Counted from the first letter of the stretch, positions 1 to 12,714 are shown. The stretch: DNA of 64,000 nt from Phallusia mammillata (GCA_003260075.1 QLIY01000595.1:1-64000); one strand, 5' to 3'. Notes: generated by a model not told the origin, from the sequence alone. Numbers and translations: made by a program.

Positions 1-617
1 CTGGCACTTCTTCTTGGTGGGCAAATTTGTTGACCGTACTTTTTTGAACAATTTTGAAATTTGCATAATGGGTACTATATTTAGTAATTTTGAATTGCAT
101 CGGCCAACGCCCATGACAGTTATGAAAAGCAACTGCACTTTTTGCAACCTCTAATCAATAGAAAATGTTGATTATGGTCAACGCTGAAGCATTCACTTAT
201 GTTTGCGGTCGTGCTTTTGGTTTCAATTTTTACATTACGTTTTAGTCCAGCAAATTAATTTTCCAGGTGTGGCACCCAGTTCCATTTCAGGATACCTACA
301 CTTACATCAATACCCTATTGAAGGCGTTGCCTACAAAGCTACCAACAACAATAAAATGATTAGCCTATTTGATATCATCAGAGCGCGACAAATCAAGTGA
401 AACAAAAGGCTTGCGACTTAACAAGTCACGCGAATAGCATCGGAAACAGCTTTCTACTCTGAACCAACATCACACAAGGTGCCACATTGCGTTTGAGTAA
501 ACAATTAACCAGTTACAGCCTATTTACTATGTTGCTTCAGCAGTGAGCGTTTTTGCTTGCCTGAGAGTAGTCACGTCCACAACTCAGGCCAACAACAAAG
601 CAAAGAAGAATAGAAAA
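1..617. other. Upstream non-coding sequence, nothing recognised
   Basis: This AT-rich stretch lies upstream of the first coding exon. The short open frames in it have no splice context and match no family I know. It may hold the promoter of the gene starting at 618, but no TATA box or other clear element is visible. Confidence 0.4.
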
Positions 618-1803
618 ATGGCAACCGACGTTCGGATATGGTTCCCTGTGTCAGTCACTGTTGTAGCTTACCTAGTTTTTTTCGCCTACGAAATTTCAAG
701 ACGGTAAGTTTACGTGTGTATAACCAATATAACGTGTAGTTATGAAGTGTGTGGGAGCCTTGGTTTTCCGGTATGCAACAAGGAGGCTGTTTTATTGTAA
801 CATAAATACCCAAATTTCAGTATTTGTCGTACCTGAACATTGCTACAGCCGTACTATGATAAAATATACTCACAGTCTTTCTTGTTTGCTGTGTGTATGT
901 ATAGCATCAAATGTTTGAATAAGTTGGTGGTTGGTGTTACGACCGTTTCGCGTTTACATCGACGGAAAGCCGCGCCTTATGCACGCTGATATCATCAAAA
1001 ACAAATACGTTGATTGTTTTTACGATGTAACAAAGCAGTTTCATTATTGTCTTCCTAAATTTAGTGTGGTAAACTGTTTTGGGTTGAATCTTTTTCAGTC
1101 TTGCCCACACTAGTGGGGCATTGGAATCTCAAAGATGCATTGTTAGACTTAAATCACTAATTCGATACGAGCCTCACTTAAGTCGCTTTTCTAAATCCTT
1201 GACTTGACTTAAGTCACAGGTTGGAAAGTCTACACTCGACTCAAACTTGCTGCAGATTGACTTGATTTAAACACTAGCATAAACCGTGTTTTGTATTCAA
1301 AACCGATAGATATTTTGCATTATTTTTTTTGGGGGGGTCTTCAACCTCATTAAGCAATAATTTGACATACATTTTACTAGGCGGTTTTGTTTGATTGCTG
1401 TGTTATTGCTAAATGTTTTTTTATATTTGCAACCTGCATTGAAAATTCCGAAATGCCAAAGCGCTCACGTGGCTATAACTTGTAGCTAAACCAAATGAAA
1501 GAACCTTGGCTGATTTTGAGACAAAATTAATTCAACTTGGATTCGACTGAAACCNGCTAAACCAAATGAAAGAGCCTTGGCTGATTTTGAGACAAAATTA
1601 ATTCAACTTGGATTCGACTGAAACCCATTTCCCCATACTGCTTAGATGCAATGTTATTAAGACATGATTTTTGTGCAATTCAAAGCTTTTTGACTATTAC
1701 CTTTTTTGCAGATGTACAAAAGTTTCAGATGTTGGTAGTGATTTGAATGGAAGCTATGCAGCTTTGCCAACACAGGATGCTGGATCCCCAACTCCCTTTC
1801 ATG
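618..1803 (+). CDS. Partial gene: small membrane-anchored protein, family unknown
   Basis: Two exons join in phase. Exon 1 (618-703) starts with an ATG in a good context (aaaaATGG) and ends at a GTAAGT donor in phase 2. Exon 2 (1712-1803) follows a pyrimidine-rich tract ending in gcag, continues the frame, and ends in phase 1 at GTAACG. The protein begins MATDVRIWF and then has a hydrophobic stretch of about 15 residues (VSVTVVAYLVFFAY). A Ser/Asp/Gly/Pro-rich soluble segment follows. This looks like a signal anchor or one-pass membrane protein. No domain is recognisable and the 3' exons are not certain. A phase-1 acceptor at 3747 opens a possible third exon (3748-3806). The intron contains a duplicated segment around an N at 1555. 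Exons are seen; function is unknown. Confidence 0.4.
1485..1625 (+). repeat. 70-bp direct duplication around a single N
   Basis: Positions 1485-1554 and 1556-1625 are nearly identical (one visible A/G difference) and are separated by one N. The duplication lies in the intron of the 618-1803 gene. It looks like two overlapping contig ends joined without being merged. Confidence 0.75.
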
Positions 1804-4800
1804 GTAACGATATGGCAGTGTATAAGTCGTTGCAGAGTATCGCTTCCACGTCCGTTTAAAGCACTTTTTACCGTTGCACTTGTTTCTTTGTTGTTGTTGT
1901 TTGCAGTAAAAATTCGTTGTTTCCCTTTTAGTATATTACTGAACGTTTCTGTGCAAATTATTTTTTATTTTCTAGCTAACGCCAAAAGTACGTAAAAACA
2001 CCAAAAATGAAATGAAGTTGTTTGAATGCACAATACGAAAATAATAGAGTGCCAACTACATCACTAAACAGAAAAACAAATTGTTTTTTCTAAAAATAAT
2101 TGAAAAAAGACGCTCTAAAGATTTTGCGTAACAACTGTTTGTTGCCGTGCTAACAAAAAAAAACGGCGATAAAATGCGTTGGATTATTTATATGCAATAA
2201 AAAGGGACAAATCACGATTACACAAAAATGTAAGCTTTAGGCTACAAAAGGTGGTGTTTGCATTGTTCCAGGTTTGCAATATTTGACAAAATATGAAAAA
2301 CACTGCCACAATTATTTTTATGTCCGAATTTGGTAAACCAGTTGTAGCCCGCAACAGGTTAGTGACGTGAGACGCCCGCATTTCACCTTTCATTGCCACA
2401 GTTGCCTAAAAATGGTCAAATTGGGGATCAGTACAGTTTTACATAGTATCGTATTTAGTTACACGCTGTGACCACTGCGTTCTCAGGTTTATATAAATTC
2501 TTGTGTGCCACACCAAACAAGGTTTTGCTTTTAGTTTTTAAACTATCGAATTCCTGATCAACGCTGACTAGTATGCATTCTGAAGAATGTTGCATTCTGC
2601 TGGGTTTTCTTAATGAATTTTTATCTTTATAAAATTATACCGTGGCCAATATTATGTTACGCTTTATGTTAAGCTTTGTTGTGGATTCCCTGTAAGTTCA
2701 CTACTAAAATAGTGAAACAACAACTAAAGATCAAAGGTTCAGGCTTCTGCTGTAAATCACTGCAAACATAGAATTGAGATAATAAAGTCATGCAATGGTA
2801 CCAAAGTGAAAGGCAAATATACGCAATTACCACATATCCGTTGTATTTGAAAAAAACAATAACGAAGTCGTATGGTATGCACAGTGGCAATATAGAGTTT
2901 AAGCCATTCTTTCTACTTAGAAATAATTTCTCCACTATGTTTAAAAATAACTTTTATGCAAGCGGTTTATAAACTTTTGCCTCATTAAGTTATCACATTG
3001 CGCTCAGTTTGTGCTACGTCTTAGATAGTTCATAGAAATCGTTCCAAGAATTACAAACATACACTATTATGGGAGGAAAGTTAAAGACTGGTAGTATTTG
3101 GCCATGAAGCAGTTGTTGAAATGATATAAACGACTTAGCAAATTAGGTACACAAAAATGTATTGTTTTTATTTATTGAAAAACGCCAAAGGATATTAAAT
3201 TTTAACAGCACCAAAAATCGCTATAAAGCTCAACGATGAATGGTTATAGCTGTGTACGGCGACGAAGACAAAAACGTGCTTATGGCTTAAATTTGTGACA
3301 AAAATACCCAAGTTATGTTGTGTTGTAGCGGTTCGTGTGTAATTTAAGGATTTTGCTTGTTGACTGGTATTGCACTTTTCAGGACATATAATAAATCATC
3401 CAATATATTTTTTTGGATGAAAGCAAATCTACCTTGCATGCACAAATTGAGTGTGCTGAAATTGTCAGCTATATGTCAATATATGTGACTGAAATCTGTT
3501 AAGCATCCGTGGATCAGGACGATTTCTGTATTAGTACATCTTTAATTTAAAAGTAAAAAAAATAAAAAAGGGACTAAAAAATATAAGAGTTGACTGGAGT
3601 TGGATTGGACAAATTTGTTAATAAGCTTCGTTCGTTATCTTACACTGCCTAACGTTGCTATGGAAATTTGAATTTTTTTCAAGGGGAGTATTAAAACTAC
3701 TTATATCGTTTGTCATAAATGTAATAAAGTTACATATATGCAAACAGTCCTTGGCAGCTCCGTGGTTTTGTCAGCACATGATTCTGAATCACAAACTCTT
3801 TTTACAGTAACGATGTTGCCTTGTTTTTACGAAATAAAGCTTCCACTTCCCTTTACTGGACTTTTTTATCGTATCACCTGCGTTTGCCTTGTTGATTCCT
3901 TAGTGGTTTATTCATTTTTTTTATGTTGGTGATACATCATCTTCTGGTAATCTTTTATTATTTGCTAAAAAACGCTAAAATGGCGTAAAAATATAAATAG
4001 AGAGTTGTGTCATTGTGCAAAACAGAAGACCAAAAATTACATGTGCAAAATGCAAAAAACGGGAAAAACCGCAAAAAATATGATTTTACACAATAAATAA
4101 AATCGAAACTAAAAGTCTTGATTTATTGGTTTCCTTAGCGTCCATCTTGAAATTCGTCAATTAGTTATGACAAAACTTCTGCAGAACCCCATACACCGCC
4201 TTGTAAAGAGAACAGGGACCCGACCAATCTCGTTTAGCCTGTGAAAAACAAACAATTGTAAATCAAATACGGGTTACACTAAATCTTTTACAATTGAAAG
4301 CTTTTAGGGTGTTCCTCTATCGACTTTGTTAATGAGTGGTTTAAGTTTAACAACTTTAGCGGTATCTCCCAGTATTGTGCTCATAAGATATGCTATAGGC
4401 GTTTAGGAAAAAAAATCGGCGGTTCGTACTTTACATAAATTAAATACTGCGTCAGAGTTTTGTGGGCAAAACGTCTCTTTTAAAAATAACATTAAATTAA
4501 AAAAAACTGTGTTATGGTCTCCAATGTAAACAAATCCACAAATTTACGGTTGAATTTTGACTACCATGCCCTAAAATTTTAATGACCCTTTTCACATTTT
4601 ATCCCGGTTACAGCCATCGACAATCGAAGGTATAATGTCGAGGCACAAATTGCTGGCTACTTCCTTCTCTAAACGCTGGTGAAAACGTTAGTTTAGCATA
4701 ATGTTAATGTTTTCGCTAAAGATTAGGTTTAGAATGCTTAAAAACAGGTTATGACAAACGACTGTCCTATTCAGGGTGACTTGATAACCCTGCAACGATT

Positions 4801-6461
4801 GCAGTTTCAGTATTTCCTTAAGGGAATTTATTAGGTAAAGGATTAGTTGGGTAATTTTTTTGGCAGTGCGCTTAACATTAAACTTAGGCAACAATTTGGA
4901 GATCAAAGAGCACAATATGAAGTTGAAAACAAATTTTCGTTCACTTGGAATTCTTACGTAACATTTGGTATACAGTCCAAGATGCTTAACTTTGGCTTGG
5001 TAAGTCACCATTATATTCATTTTGGCTATATCGTAAATTGTTGGGCTAATTTTGGCAAAAGCAATACTGCCTGTAAATGCCTTTTAAACTAAGTAGAAAT
5101 TAGTTTTTTTAGGTTTTTCTTCACCTTGATATGTTTTGCGTTGAAATCACTACCGTAGAGACGTGATAAAAAATCAAAAGTTTTTCTTTGCAACCATAAT
5201 GCCTGACAGCAATCGTCAACGTGGTGGCGTTCAAACGTGTTTGTGCTAATGCAGTGTGTAGTGTCTTGGCAGGTATCCACTTTATTGTCCAACGCCTTGT
5301 AGACTGAAATCAAACAATGCTTGGAGCTGTTCTTTCCTCCGCAGGAATGTACAGATGCTAGTCTTCGTGCTGGGCATGCTTGCTAAAAAAAGATTAAGTT
5401 GAATTTTTCAGTTTGCCAAAAATTTTAAAGCCTATAAAATATAAAGATGAAAATTGTCATACCCGGATGTCTTCAAGAAAATATTTTACAAGGTTGCACT
5501 TTTTTTGTACTTCCATTCTTGATATGAGTGTTGTTGGATTAAATGAAAACGTTTTAGATGGAGCCAGAACAAGTACCAAAAATAAATTTAAAAGAATGAA
5601 TTTCATCACGTCGGCGATTTTCAGTGAAATTTTGGGTGTAAATAATAAAGGTCTTCCTCGTCCGGTACAGTTGCTTGTTCTCCTCGTACCTATCAGTAGT
5701 TGTGGTAATCAGGTTGTGGATGAAATGTGTTGGATTTAAGCTTATATAATGTGACCAGGCAAACTCGGTTTCGGTAATATTTCGTCGTACAATTGGGGAT
5801 TTTTGCAAAAAAAAGTTTAATGAATTTTACGAGCGGTATTTACCACACTGGCCAAACGCACATTGTGACTGAAAACATTGTGACTTAAACCACACACCAA
5901 AAAGTAACACATTGTCAAAAACTCCTTGTAATAATAATGACAGCGATTGTTTAAACATCTGTGATAGATGTTAGGTTTTTTAAAGAATTTATTCGAAGCT
6001 CTGGCATTTTTGATTAAATCCAATACTTATTTTAAGTTAAATTTAAAATGTAAAATTATGAGTAATATCCTTTTTGTGATATTTTGTTAATGTTTCAATG
6101 TTGTGGTAGATTTATTTGTTTGTTTTATTCCACTTTTCTATTCTCGAAGCCAATTTAAAAGATAATTTAAAGACATAAGTTTTCGTGGGTGGGTTAAAGT
6201 TTTTACCTTTAAAGGTCTACTTCAAAGTACCAAAAGTATACGTTCTCTATGGACTATAGTGTGCGTTTTGAACTTTTTACGTCGATTTGATACGTTTGTT
6301 TGTTTGTGTAGTTTTTTGGAATTAGCATCACCACTATATACTTCATTTAACTATTTAAGTTTTGACGAGTCTCTGTGGATATATTTCACATTCCACAAAA
6401 ATAGTGTAAGGAATTTTGACTTTCCTCTGGGTTGCTGAACGTACGTTTCAATTTGGACAGT
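1804..6461. other. Long AT-rich stretch without a convincing gene
   Basis: No open frame here has both recognisable homology and splice support. Frames up to about 110 codons occur on both strands (for example 4688-5020 minus, 5413-5739 plus), but they are AT-rich and start and stop without exon signals. The only candidate is 3748-3806, a possible exon in phase with the gene at 618. Its 3' end and the intron bases that follow resemble those at 1803. The last few hundred bases should contain the PLRG1 promoter. Confidence 0.5.
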
Positions 6462-9400
6462 ATGGAGGTTTGTGTTTATTTTTTATGGGCAACATCACTA
6501 AACTGACTTGAAACATAAATTAAACAATTTCTTAAGCTTGTAACTACTAAGTTTTATCAAAATTATTTATTTATTTTAGGATATACCAAAGCATTCCATG
6601 CACACATTGGTGTTTCGAAGTCTAAAGAGAACACATGACATGTTTATATCTGACCAAGGTGCTGCGTTACCTGACAATGAAGCTGCGTAAGTAATATTTT
6701 AATATTTTTTTCAAGCAAAACTTAATAAACTTTTAAATGCATGCATGTTTATATTTTTTGTTATGGTTAGGTCAAGAATAGGTAGAAAAATAAAAGCACT
6801 TTCAGAGTATGGACCTGTTTTACATTTGGCAAAAATGCAGATGAAACAAAGTGCAAAGCAGGATCAAATACAAAATGGACGCTCAGAAAGTAAGTCTGAA
6901 AATTGGGTTTGGGTAAAATTGTTTAAATTCAAACAATATGCGAAAGTTAGATCCATTGTTATTAAATATATGTTTAAATCAATAATTTGTGATTTACAGG
7001 TACACAGCTTGCCATTATGCCTGCAGATTCAACTTCTGATGGTGCGGCGAAAACAAACACCAGGTAGAAAATCTTTTGTGTAAAACTTGAATAAAACTGA
7101 CACCATGTATACATTTAGTTCTGTGAAACACCAACCCGGAACACAAGACATCAAAAATGTTCAAGAAAACAACAGAGCATTACTAGCAGCGAACACTCGA
7201 CCAATTGCCCCAAGGAAAGCACAGATTATGCCAAAACCCAGATGGCATGCACCATGGAAACTTTATCGGGTACATATGGGACTTTAGTGTGTGTTGCTGG
7301 TTGCAAAATCGCAAGTAACAAATGTTGACACTTTTTACTTTATAGGTTATAAGTGGTCATTTGGGATGGGTACGGTGCATTGCTTTTGAGCCTGGTAATG
7401 AATGGTTTTGTACAGGTTCCAATGATAGAACTATTAAGGTAGTTAAAATGACCTTTGCCAAAACCATCATTGTTGTGAATTATAAATCAAAGTTCAACTT
7501 TTTTAGATTTGGGACCTTGCCAGTGGCAAATTAAAACTGTCTCTAACTGGTCATATTAGTTCTGTCAGAGGTCTTACTGTTAGTGACAGAAACCCTTACT
7601 TATTTTCATGTGGAGAAGACAAGCTTGTCAAATGTTGGGATTTAGAACAAAACAAGGTAAAATGTTGTTTTATATGTGTCAGCAAAAAGAATCCTGTTAA
7701 ACAGGCATTTCATGTTATCTTGTATTGTTATAGGTGGTTAGACATTACCATGGCCATCTTAGTGCATGTTATGGAATTGACCTACATCCAACAATTGACA
7801 TTTTAGTGACATGTGGAAGAGATTCTGTTGCAAGGGTGGGTGCTTTTAACGACCCTACAAGCTAAATTTGTAGTTCTGATGTTACATCTCTGTGTTGCTT
7901 AGGTGTGGGACATGAGGACAAAATCAAACATTATGACACTCTCTGGCCACACAAACACAGTGGCTGATGTTAAATGTCAAGCTGCTGTTCCAGAGGTGAG
8001 ATTGCTTTAATGTGTTTCTAATCATATGATGGAAACATAGTTGAATTGTGTAGTCCAGGGGTGGGGAACCTTTTTGTTTATAAAGGCCGCCAAACGGTTT
8101 ATCGACACTTGTTTAGGCCGCATAGACTATTTGCCAGGCCAAGGACAGTGGTGTTCAAACTTTTTGACTTACAGACTGGTGGATGTGCTATTGAACTTAC
8201 GGTCCAAGCTAAATAAAATTCCTCCCTACATTTCAACCCTCACTACAACATTCGTGATTTTATTAATGTAGAAACGTGCTTGTTTACCAATATTCCCCCC
8301 CCCCAAAAAATACGTTTCTGTCTAGTTTTTAGTGCCTGGTGCAGTGTGAATTATCTACATCCTAAAAGGTATTCTGACATCGAAGGCCGCACTTAGTGCC
8401 CTAAAAGGCCGCATGCGGCCTTTGGGCCGCAGGTTCCCCACCCCTGGTGTAGTCACTTACATCAAAAATAAAGATTGAAAACATAACATGTTNGATTTTA
8501 TTAATGTAGAAACATGCTTGTTTACCAATATTAATCTAAGAGCAGCTTGTGACATCACAGACAAGTTTAAGACATTCGATTATGCGCAAACAATTGTTCT
8601 TTTGCAACACAAGTAATATTGTACCCCCCCCCCCCCCGACATCGAAGGCCGCACTTAGTGCCCTAAAAGGCCGCATGCGGCCTTTGGGCCGCAGGTTCCC
8701 CACCCCTGGTGTAGTCACTTACATCAAAAATAAAGATTGAAAACATAACATGTTCTACAACAAATTTTATTCAGGTGATTACTGCATCTCATGATTGCAC
8801 AGTGCGCTTATGGGATTTGGCTGCTGGAAAGAGCAGATCCGTTTTGACAAACCACAAGAAAAGTGTTCGCTCCATTGCCCTTCATCCAACACAGTAAGCA
8901 TTTATATTTCCTTTATTTGGCCTAGTTTGCTTCTATTAAGCATGATTTGTTGGTCACATAAATTGTGTAATAAATCTTAGAAAAGTTGTATCAAACTGTT
9001 CAGTAGCAAACAGCCAAACACACTGGACCTTTGGGCCGAGCATTTTGAGGAATATCTTTATTGGGAAAATCCCCTGACAAATACAGTGACGTTTCAGATT
9101 TCCTCCGCGCGGCGGAAACTGAAAACGCAAACATTTACAGTTGAAATCAAACATTATCTTTAGGCCTCAGATTCCCAGCAGTTAAACGGCCTCGTAAAAC
9201 CTTTTCTGTTGTTTTTAGGTACACGTTTGCCAGCGGGGCACCCGATAATATCAAGCAATGGAAGTTTCCCGATGGCGATTTTATACAGAATTTGTCCGGT
9301 CATAATGCTATTGTTAATTGTTTGGCACTAAATACCGACGGCGTTCTGGTTTCAGGAGGTAGGAGTACTTGGAAAAACGCATATTTTGGGAGACGCCCCA

Positions 9401-10347
9401 ACCTTGCTTTGTTATTTTGTTCCGAAATAACTTTCGGGTGGAAATCGTTTTCGTTCTGTTTTTTTGTTGTTAATTTTATAGGCAAAATTTACACATCCGC
9501 TTTTCGATTTAGTCCCTGTATAACAAAAACGGGCTTTAGTCCACGTGTAAACAAATTACAGTTAGTTGCGCAAAATTCTAGATTCACTATGTACCATGTC
9601 CTCAAGTGATAAACACCGAATGAGAATCATAAAGTAGTTTTGTCGCGAAAACTGCTCCCCACCTAGTTTATTGTAGTTTATGACTCCGTTCCATGTCCAC
9701 GTTAGAGTTGCAACCGGGCCCGATCCCGAATCGTTTTAAGAAGCCCGCGTTCAAGTTTGAAAGAAAGGCATATAAAAAGAAGAAATGCACAATAGACAAT
9801 AACGTAAACAAGACATTTTAAAGCTGTTAGGCGTAAGGTTTAGCCCAGTAACTAGCTGCTAGATAATTTATATTTTAAACAATAACGGACACATAATGTG
9901 AAATCAGTCCTGAATTTAAGGCTGTTTGTTGAATACCCGAACCCGGTCCGACGTACAACTCAGGTCGACGCTAATACCAGTGCTCAAATCCCCACCGTTA
10001 ACTGACCTATATTGTATAAAGCTGACAACGGCACGATCCATATGTGGGACTGGCGAACGGGATACAACTTTCAACGTACGAAAGCCCCAGTGCAGCCTGG
10101 ATCCCTTGATAGCGAGAGCGGAGTGTTTGCGATGGCTTTCGACAAGAGCGAGAGTCGATTAATCACGTGCGAAGCCGACAAAACCATTAAAATCTACAAA
10201 GAAGATGACGAAGCGGTAAGCAGCACCAGTATTTGTATCACCAAAATGGTGAAATTTCGTCAAAATTGTGTTTTGTTTATCTCGTAGAGTGAAGAAACTC
10301 ATCCCGTACAGTGGAAACCTGAAATCCTGCGCAAGAAACGCTTCTGA
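6462..10347 (+). CDS. PLRG1: Pleiotropic regulator 1, spliceosomal WD40 protein
   Basis: This is the PLRG1/Prp46 subunit of the Prp19-CDC5L complex, which is needed for activation and catalysis of the spliceosome in the nucleus. Thirteen phase-consistent exons: 6462-6467, 6580-6686, 6771-6889, 7000-7063, 7119-7269, 7346-7438, 7507-7656, 7734-7835, 7903-7995, 8775-8893, 9219-9358, 10022-10215 and 10288-10347 (TGA). They give 465 residues, against 514 in human. The N-terminus has the family motif [15 protein letters not shown]. The linker ends with [14 protein letters not shown], and seven WD40 repeats follow, including [31 protein letters not shown] and [11 protein letters not shown]. The C-terminus is [11 protein letters not shown], as in vertebrates. 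The linker is shorter than in human. The first exon holds only two codons. Intron 9 carries a hAT-like MITE and a scrambled duplication. Identification is secure; exact ends rest on splice motifs. Confidence 0.96.
8056..8446. mobile_element. hAT-like MITE with 8-bp target duplication
   Basis: A 391-bp element lies in PLRG1 intron 9. It starts CAGGGGTGGGGAACC and ends GGTTCCCCACCCCTG, a perfect terminal inverted repeat with the CAG...CTG ends typical of hAT elements. It is flanked by the direct repeat GTGTAGTC at 8048-8055 and 8447-8454. The interior has GGCCGC-rich palindromic stretches and no transposase, so the element is non-autonomous. Confidence 0.9.
8248..8754 (+). repeat. Scrambled duplication with a C run and an N
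   Basis: Two blocks occur twice. Block A is at about 8253-8292 and again at 8494-8531, just after the N at 8493. Block B is at 8376-8492 and again at 8638-8754, just after a run of 14 C (8624-8637). Another C run lies at 8295-8304. The second B copy includes the MITE right end and its flank. This order is best read as badly joined overlapping allelic contigs inside the intron. Confidence 0.8.
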
Positions 10348-10748
10348 GGAGAAATGTATTTTTACGCATTCTTTCCATTGGAAATGCCAGTCGCTGGAGT
10401 GACGTTTTACGGCCACCTTACAAACTTTACAAGCCTAATGTTGTGCGACATGTTTGAGTGACAGTTGGGTTCAAACTTTTGTGGTCGTATATTGCACTGT
10501 CATTGTGGGGGAGGTCAACAATTTCCCGATCCTGGTAATCGTTGGTTAGGGGACAATTGACCTAACATTGATGACATTAGCCCATGTCTATAAAATCACT
10601 TTGTGAATACCAAATACCGTACATTTGTTTTATTACAATATCTTGGCGACGCCCAGCAAATACCGCGTTTTACGTGCAGTCGTTAAGCAGTGCCAGTTCC
10701 AGTTCAAAAAACTCATTCCACATTCTTTTTTACTTGCGTAATCCTGTG
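10348..10748. other. Convergent intergenic region between PLRG1 and the orphan gene
   Basis: This 401-bp spacer lies between two 3' ends. On the minus strand an AATAAA at about 10628-10633 could serve as the poly(A) signal of the orphan gene. No convincing AATAAA for PLRG1 was seen. No gene is visible. Confidence 0.4.
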
Positions 10749-12143
10749 TTAGTTGATGATGGTGCAAGTGCGACAGGCCATTCGACCCTCCTTCAGGTTA
10801 AGCGAGGCAAACAAAAGGCGAATCATCCAGTGGTAGTTGTTAATAAACGCTAGAGGTGGGTTGGTGTTTTGAGACTTCAATTCATCATCCCACCTATTTA
10901 AAAACTCTGCTTTATCCGTGGTATCCGCCGGCTGTTCTTGAACCTGTGCCACCAATGCTATCCGTACCTTGTTGGTAACGTTTTGGCATGCGTGTTGACG
11001 CTGTCCATTTTTAGTCTGCTTTTGTGATTGCTTTCGACGGTTAATACAGCGAATGCATTTTGGTAAACAACGCTGACCTGCGTCGCCCTTGCCCTGCAGA
11101 TGTCTGTACTTGGCTTGGGTTTTATTTCCGTTGACTATTAACTGTCTATAGTCGAGAATATTTGCGGGCCATTGTGCACCTTCAGCAACCAAGTCACACA
11201 AATTAGTTTGAATCGGGATCGAGCCCACAATTTCGCGAAAGTGAAACAAATAGTCACGCCCTTCAATAGGTTTCGGAGGACTCATTTTCAAATTCCATTT
11301 TTTGCTAGGTATATGAGGCACAAAGAATACAGTTTTTGAACCCGCATTATAGCTTGGATTTAGTTTCGTGTCCGGTTTTGGGGCTTTAGTTGTTCTCAAC
11401 CGTAATTGTTCGCAAGATGATTTCTCTGCAATGTTTGCAAATAAATTTTTGCTCTTTAAGTCTTGCTCTTTGGATTTCTTACACAGCTGAAGCGTTTCTT
11501 CAGCATCATGATTATTACTTTCCATATTGATATGGATCCGTGCAGGACGCTTTACACCTCTTCGGAGCATAGACATAACTTTCGTATGAAGCCGGTGCAT
11601 GGCCGTACGACTGTCAATACACTCTGATACGCCGTTATTGCTTTTGCCTGGCTTCCAACATCGACCCGGAGGCGAGTATAGTGGCTTTCCGGCCTTGTAG
11701 TCCATGAGTAGTTTTGTAATTCCCACCGGTTCTTCGTTAGCTTTAAAAGCACGAAAACAGCGTGGGTCTGTAGCTGAGGCTCTAACTACAGCTGCAAACG
11801 TAGGTTTTGTCTCTTCACTGCCAGTATTCTTTTCTTGCGTAAGAGAACACTGCGTGTGATCCCAAATCGATTTTAGGGTAGTCAATCGACGTTGCTCTGG
11901 GCTAAGTTGGGATGGGCGACTAATATTTATCGTTGAGCAGTCATTTTCAATTTCGACGTCTTTTTTAAGAATTGACCTTGCTGGTTTCATTGTTTTAAGA
12001 TTTCTAATTGGGTCATTTTTGTTCACAAACATTGTGTACCGTTGCTTCCCCTTCGTGATGGATACCACTTTAACTTTACAATCACCTGAGCAGGAATTTA
12101 CTTCAGGTACAGACTTGTAGACTGAACGCTTAGATTTAGCCAT
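10749..12143 (-). CDS. Orphan single-exon protein, about 464 residues
   Basis: An uninterrupted frame runs from ATG at 12143 (context tgacaaaaATGG) to the stop at 10749. No family is recognised. The protein is basic and rich in Lys, Ser, Thr and Asn, and predicted to be mostly soluble. It has no signal peptide or membrane segment. Visible features are a basic start (MAKSKRSVYKS), a central Lys/Arg-rich segment (SMLRRGVKRPARIHI), and a C-terminal cluster with the spacing C-x3-C-x2-C (CLPKCIRC) next to a basic run (RRKQSQKQ). Length and openness in AT-rich DNA argue that it is real. It is divergent from SMARCAL1 with a 571-bp gap, so a shared promoter is possible. An intronless nuclear or germline protein is a guess only. 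Confidence 0.6.
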   Translation of the reverse strand: MAKSKRSVYKSVPEVNSCSGDCKVKVVSITKGKQRYTMFVNKNDPIRNLKTMKPARSILKKDVEIENDCSTINISRPSQLSPEQRRLTTLKSIWDHTQCSLTQEKNTGSEETKPTFAAVVRASATDPRCFRAFKANEEPVGITKLLMDYKAGKPLYSPPGRCWKPGKSNNGVSECIDSRTAMHRLHTKVMSMLRRGVKRPARIHINMESNNHDAEETLQLCKKSKEQDLKSKNLFANIAEKSSCEQLRLRTTKAPKPDTKLNPSYNAGSKTVFFVPHIPSKKWNLKMSPPKPIEGRDYLFHFREIVGSIPIQTNLCDLVAEGAQWPANILDYRQLIVNGNKTQAKYRHLQGKGDAGQRCLPKCIRCINRRKQSQKQTKNGQRQHACQNVTNKVRIALVAQVQEQPADTTDKAEFLNRWDDELKSQNTNPPLAFINNYHWMIRLLFASLNLKEGRMACRTCTIIN

Positions 12144-12714
12144 TTTTGTCACTTAAATCAAGTCGAAGACTTACCTTAATAGACAACAAAATTTCATTTA
12201 CTAAAAAAATACGTTCTCACGTGCAATAAATAAACCTGTCACTTATGCCCAGCTATAAACTTTTTGACTGTCTTAGGAAAACCATTGTTATCTTTTGTTT
12301 TTGTGCATTTGCCAAAACAATCATCACTTAGTGACGACAGACAACAACGAAACACGTTATTTGCAGATGATTTCTAAGTTAAATGTAGCGGAACGGCAAC
12401 CTTTGAACCTTTAAACTTTTGTTTTGATGCCGGGACATTTAATCTTGGAGTTTTGTTTTGTTTAAAGTGATTTTCATTGCTCTGATTTTGTCAGTTTTTA
12501 AGCCAGGATTTTCTAAGTTCGCATTTACTGTAAAGTTTGCTTACATGATTGGAATTGTAGGACTTTTTGTTTACTGTTAGGAGCATAAGTGGCAGTAATA
12601 TCTTTTATTCGATGTGATTCAACTAAAGCAAACTGTGTGTGGCGTTTTTCCACTGTGCATGTTGGAGAGTTTTTGCTTTTTTTTGAAGTTTACCATTCTA
12701 CATGCTGCAAAACA
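12144..12714. promoter_or_regulatory. Probable bidirectional promoter region
   Basis: This 571-bp AT-rich gap separates the start codons of the divergent orphan gene and SMARCAL1. No clear TATA box is placed for either gene. The head-to-head arrangement is seen; shared regulation is inference. Confidence 0.4.

Noticed and set aside
8041-8271. 76-codon frame in PLRG1 intron 9
   Set aside because: It is entirely accounted for by the hAT-like MITE and its flank.
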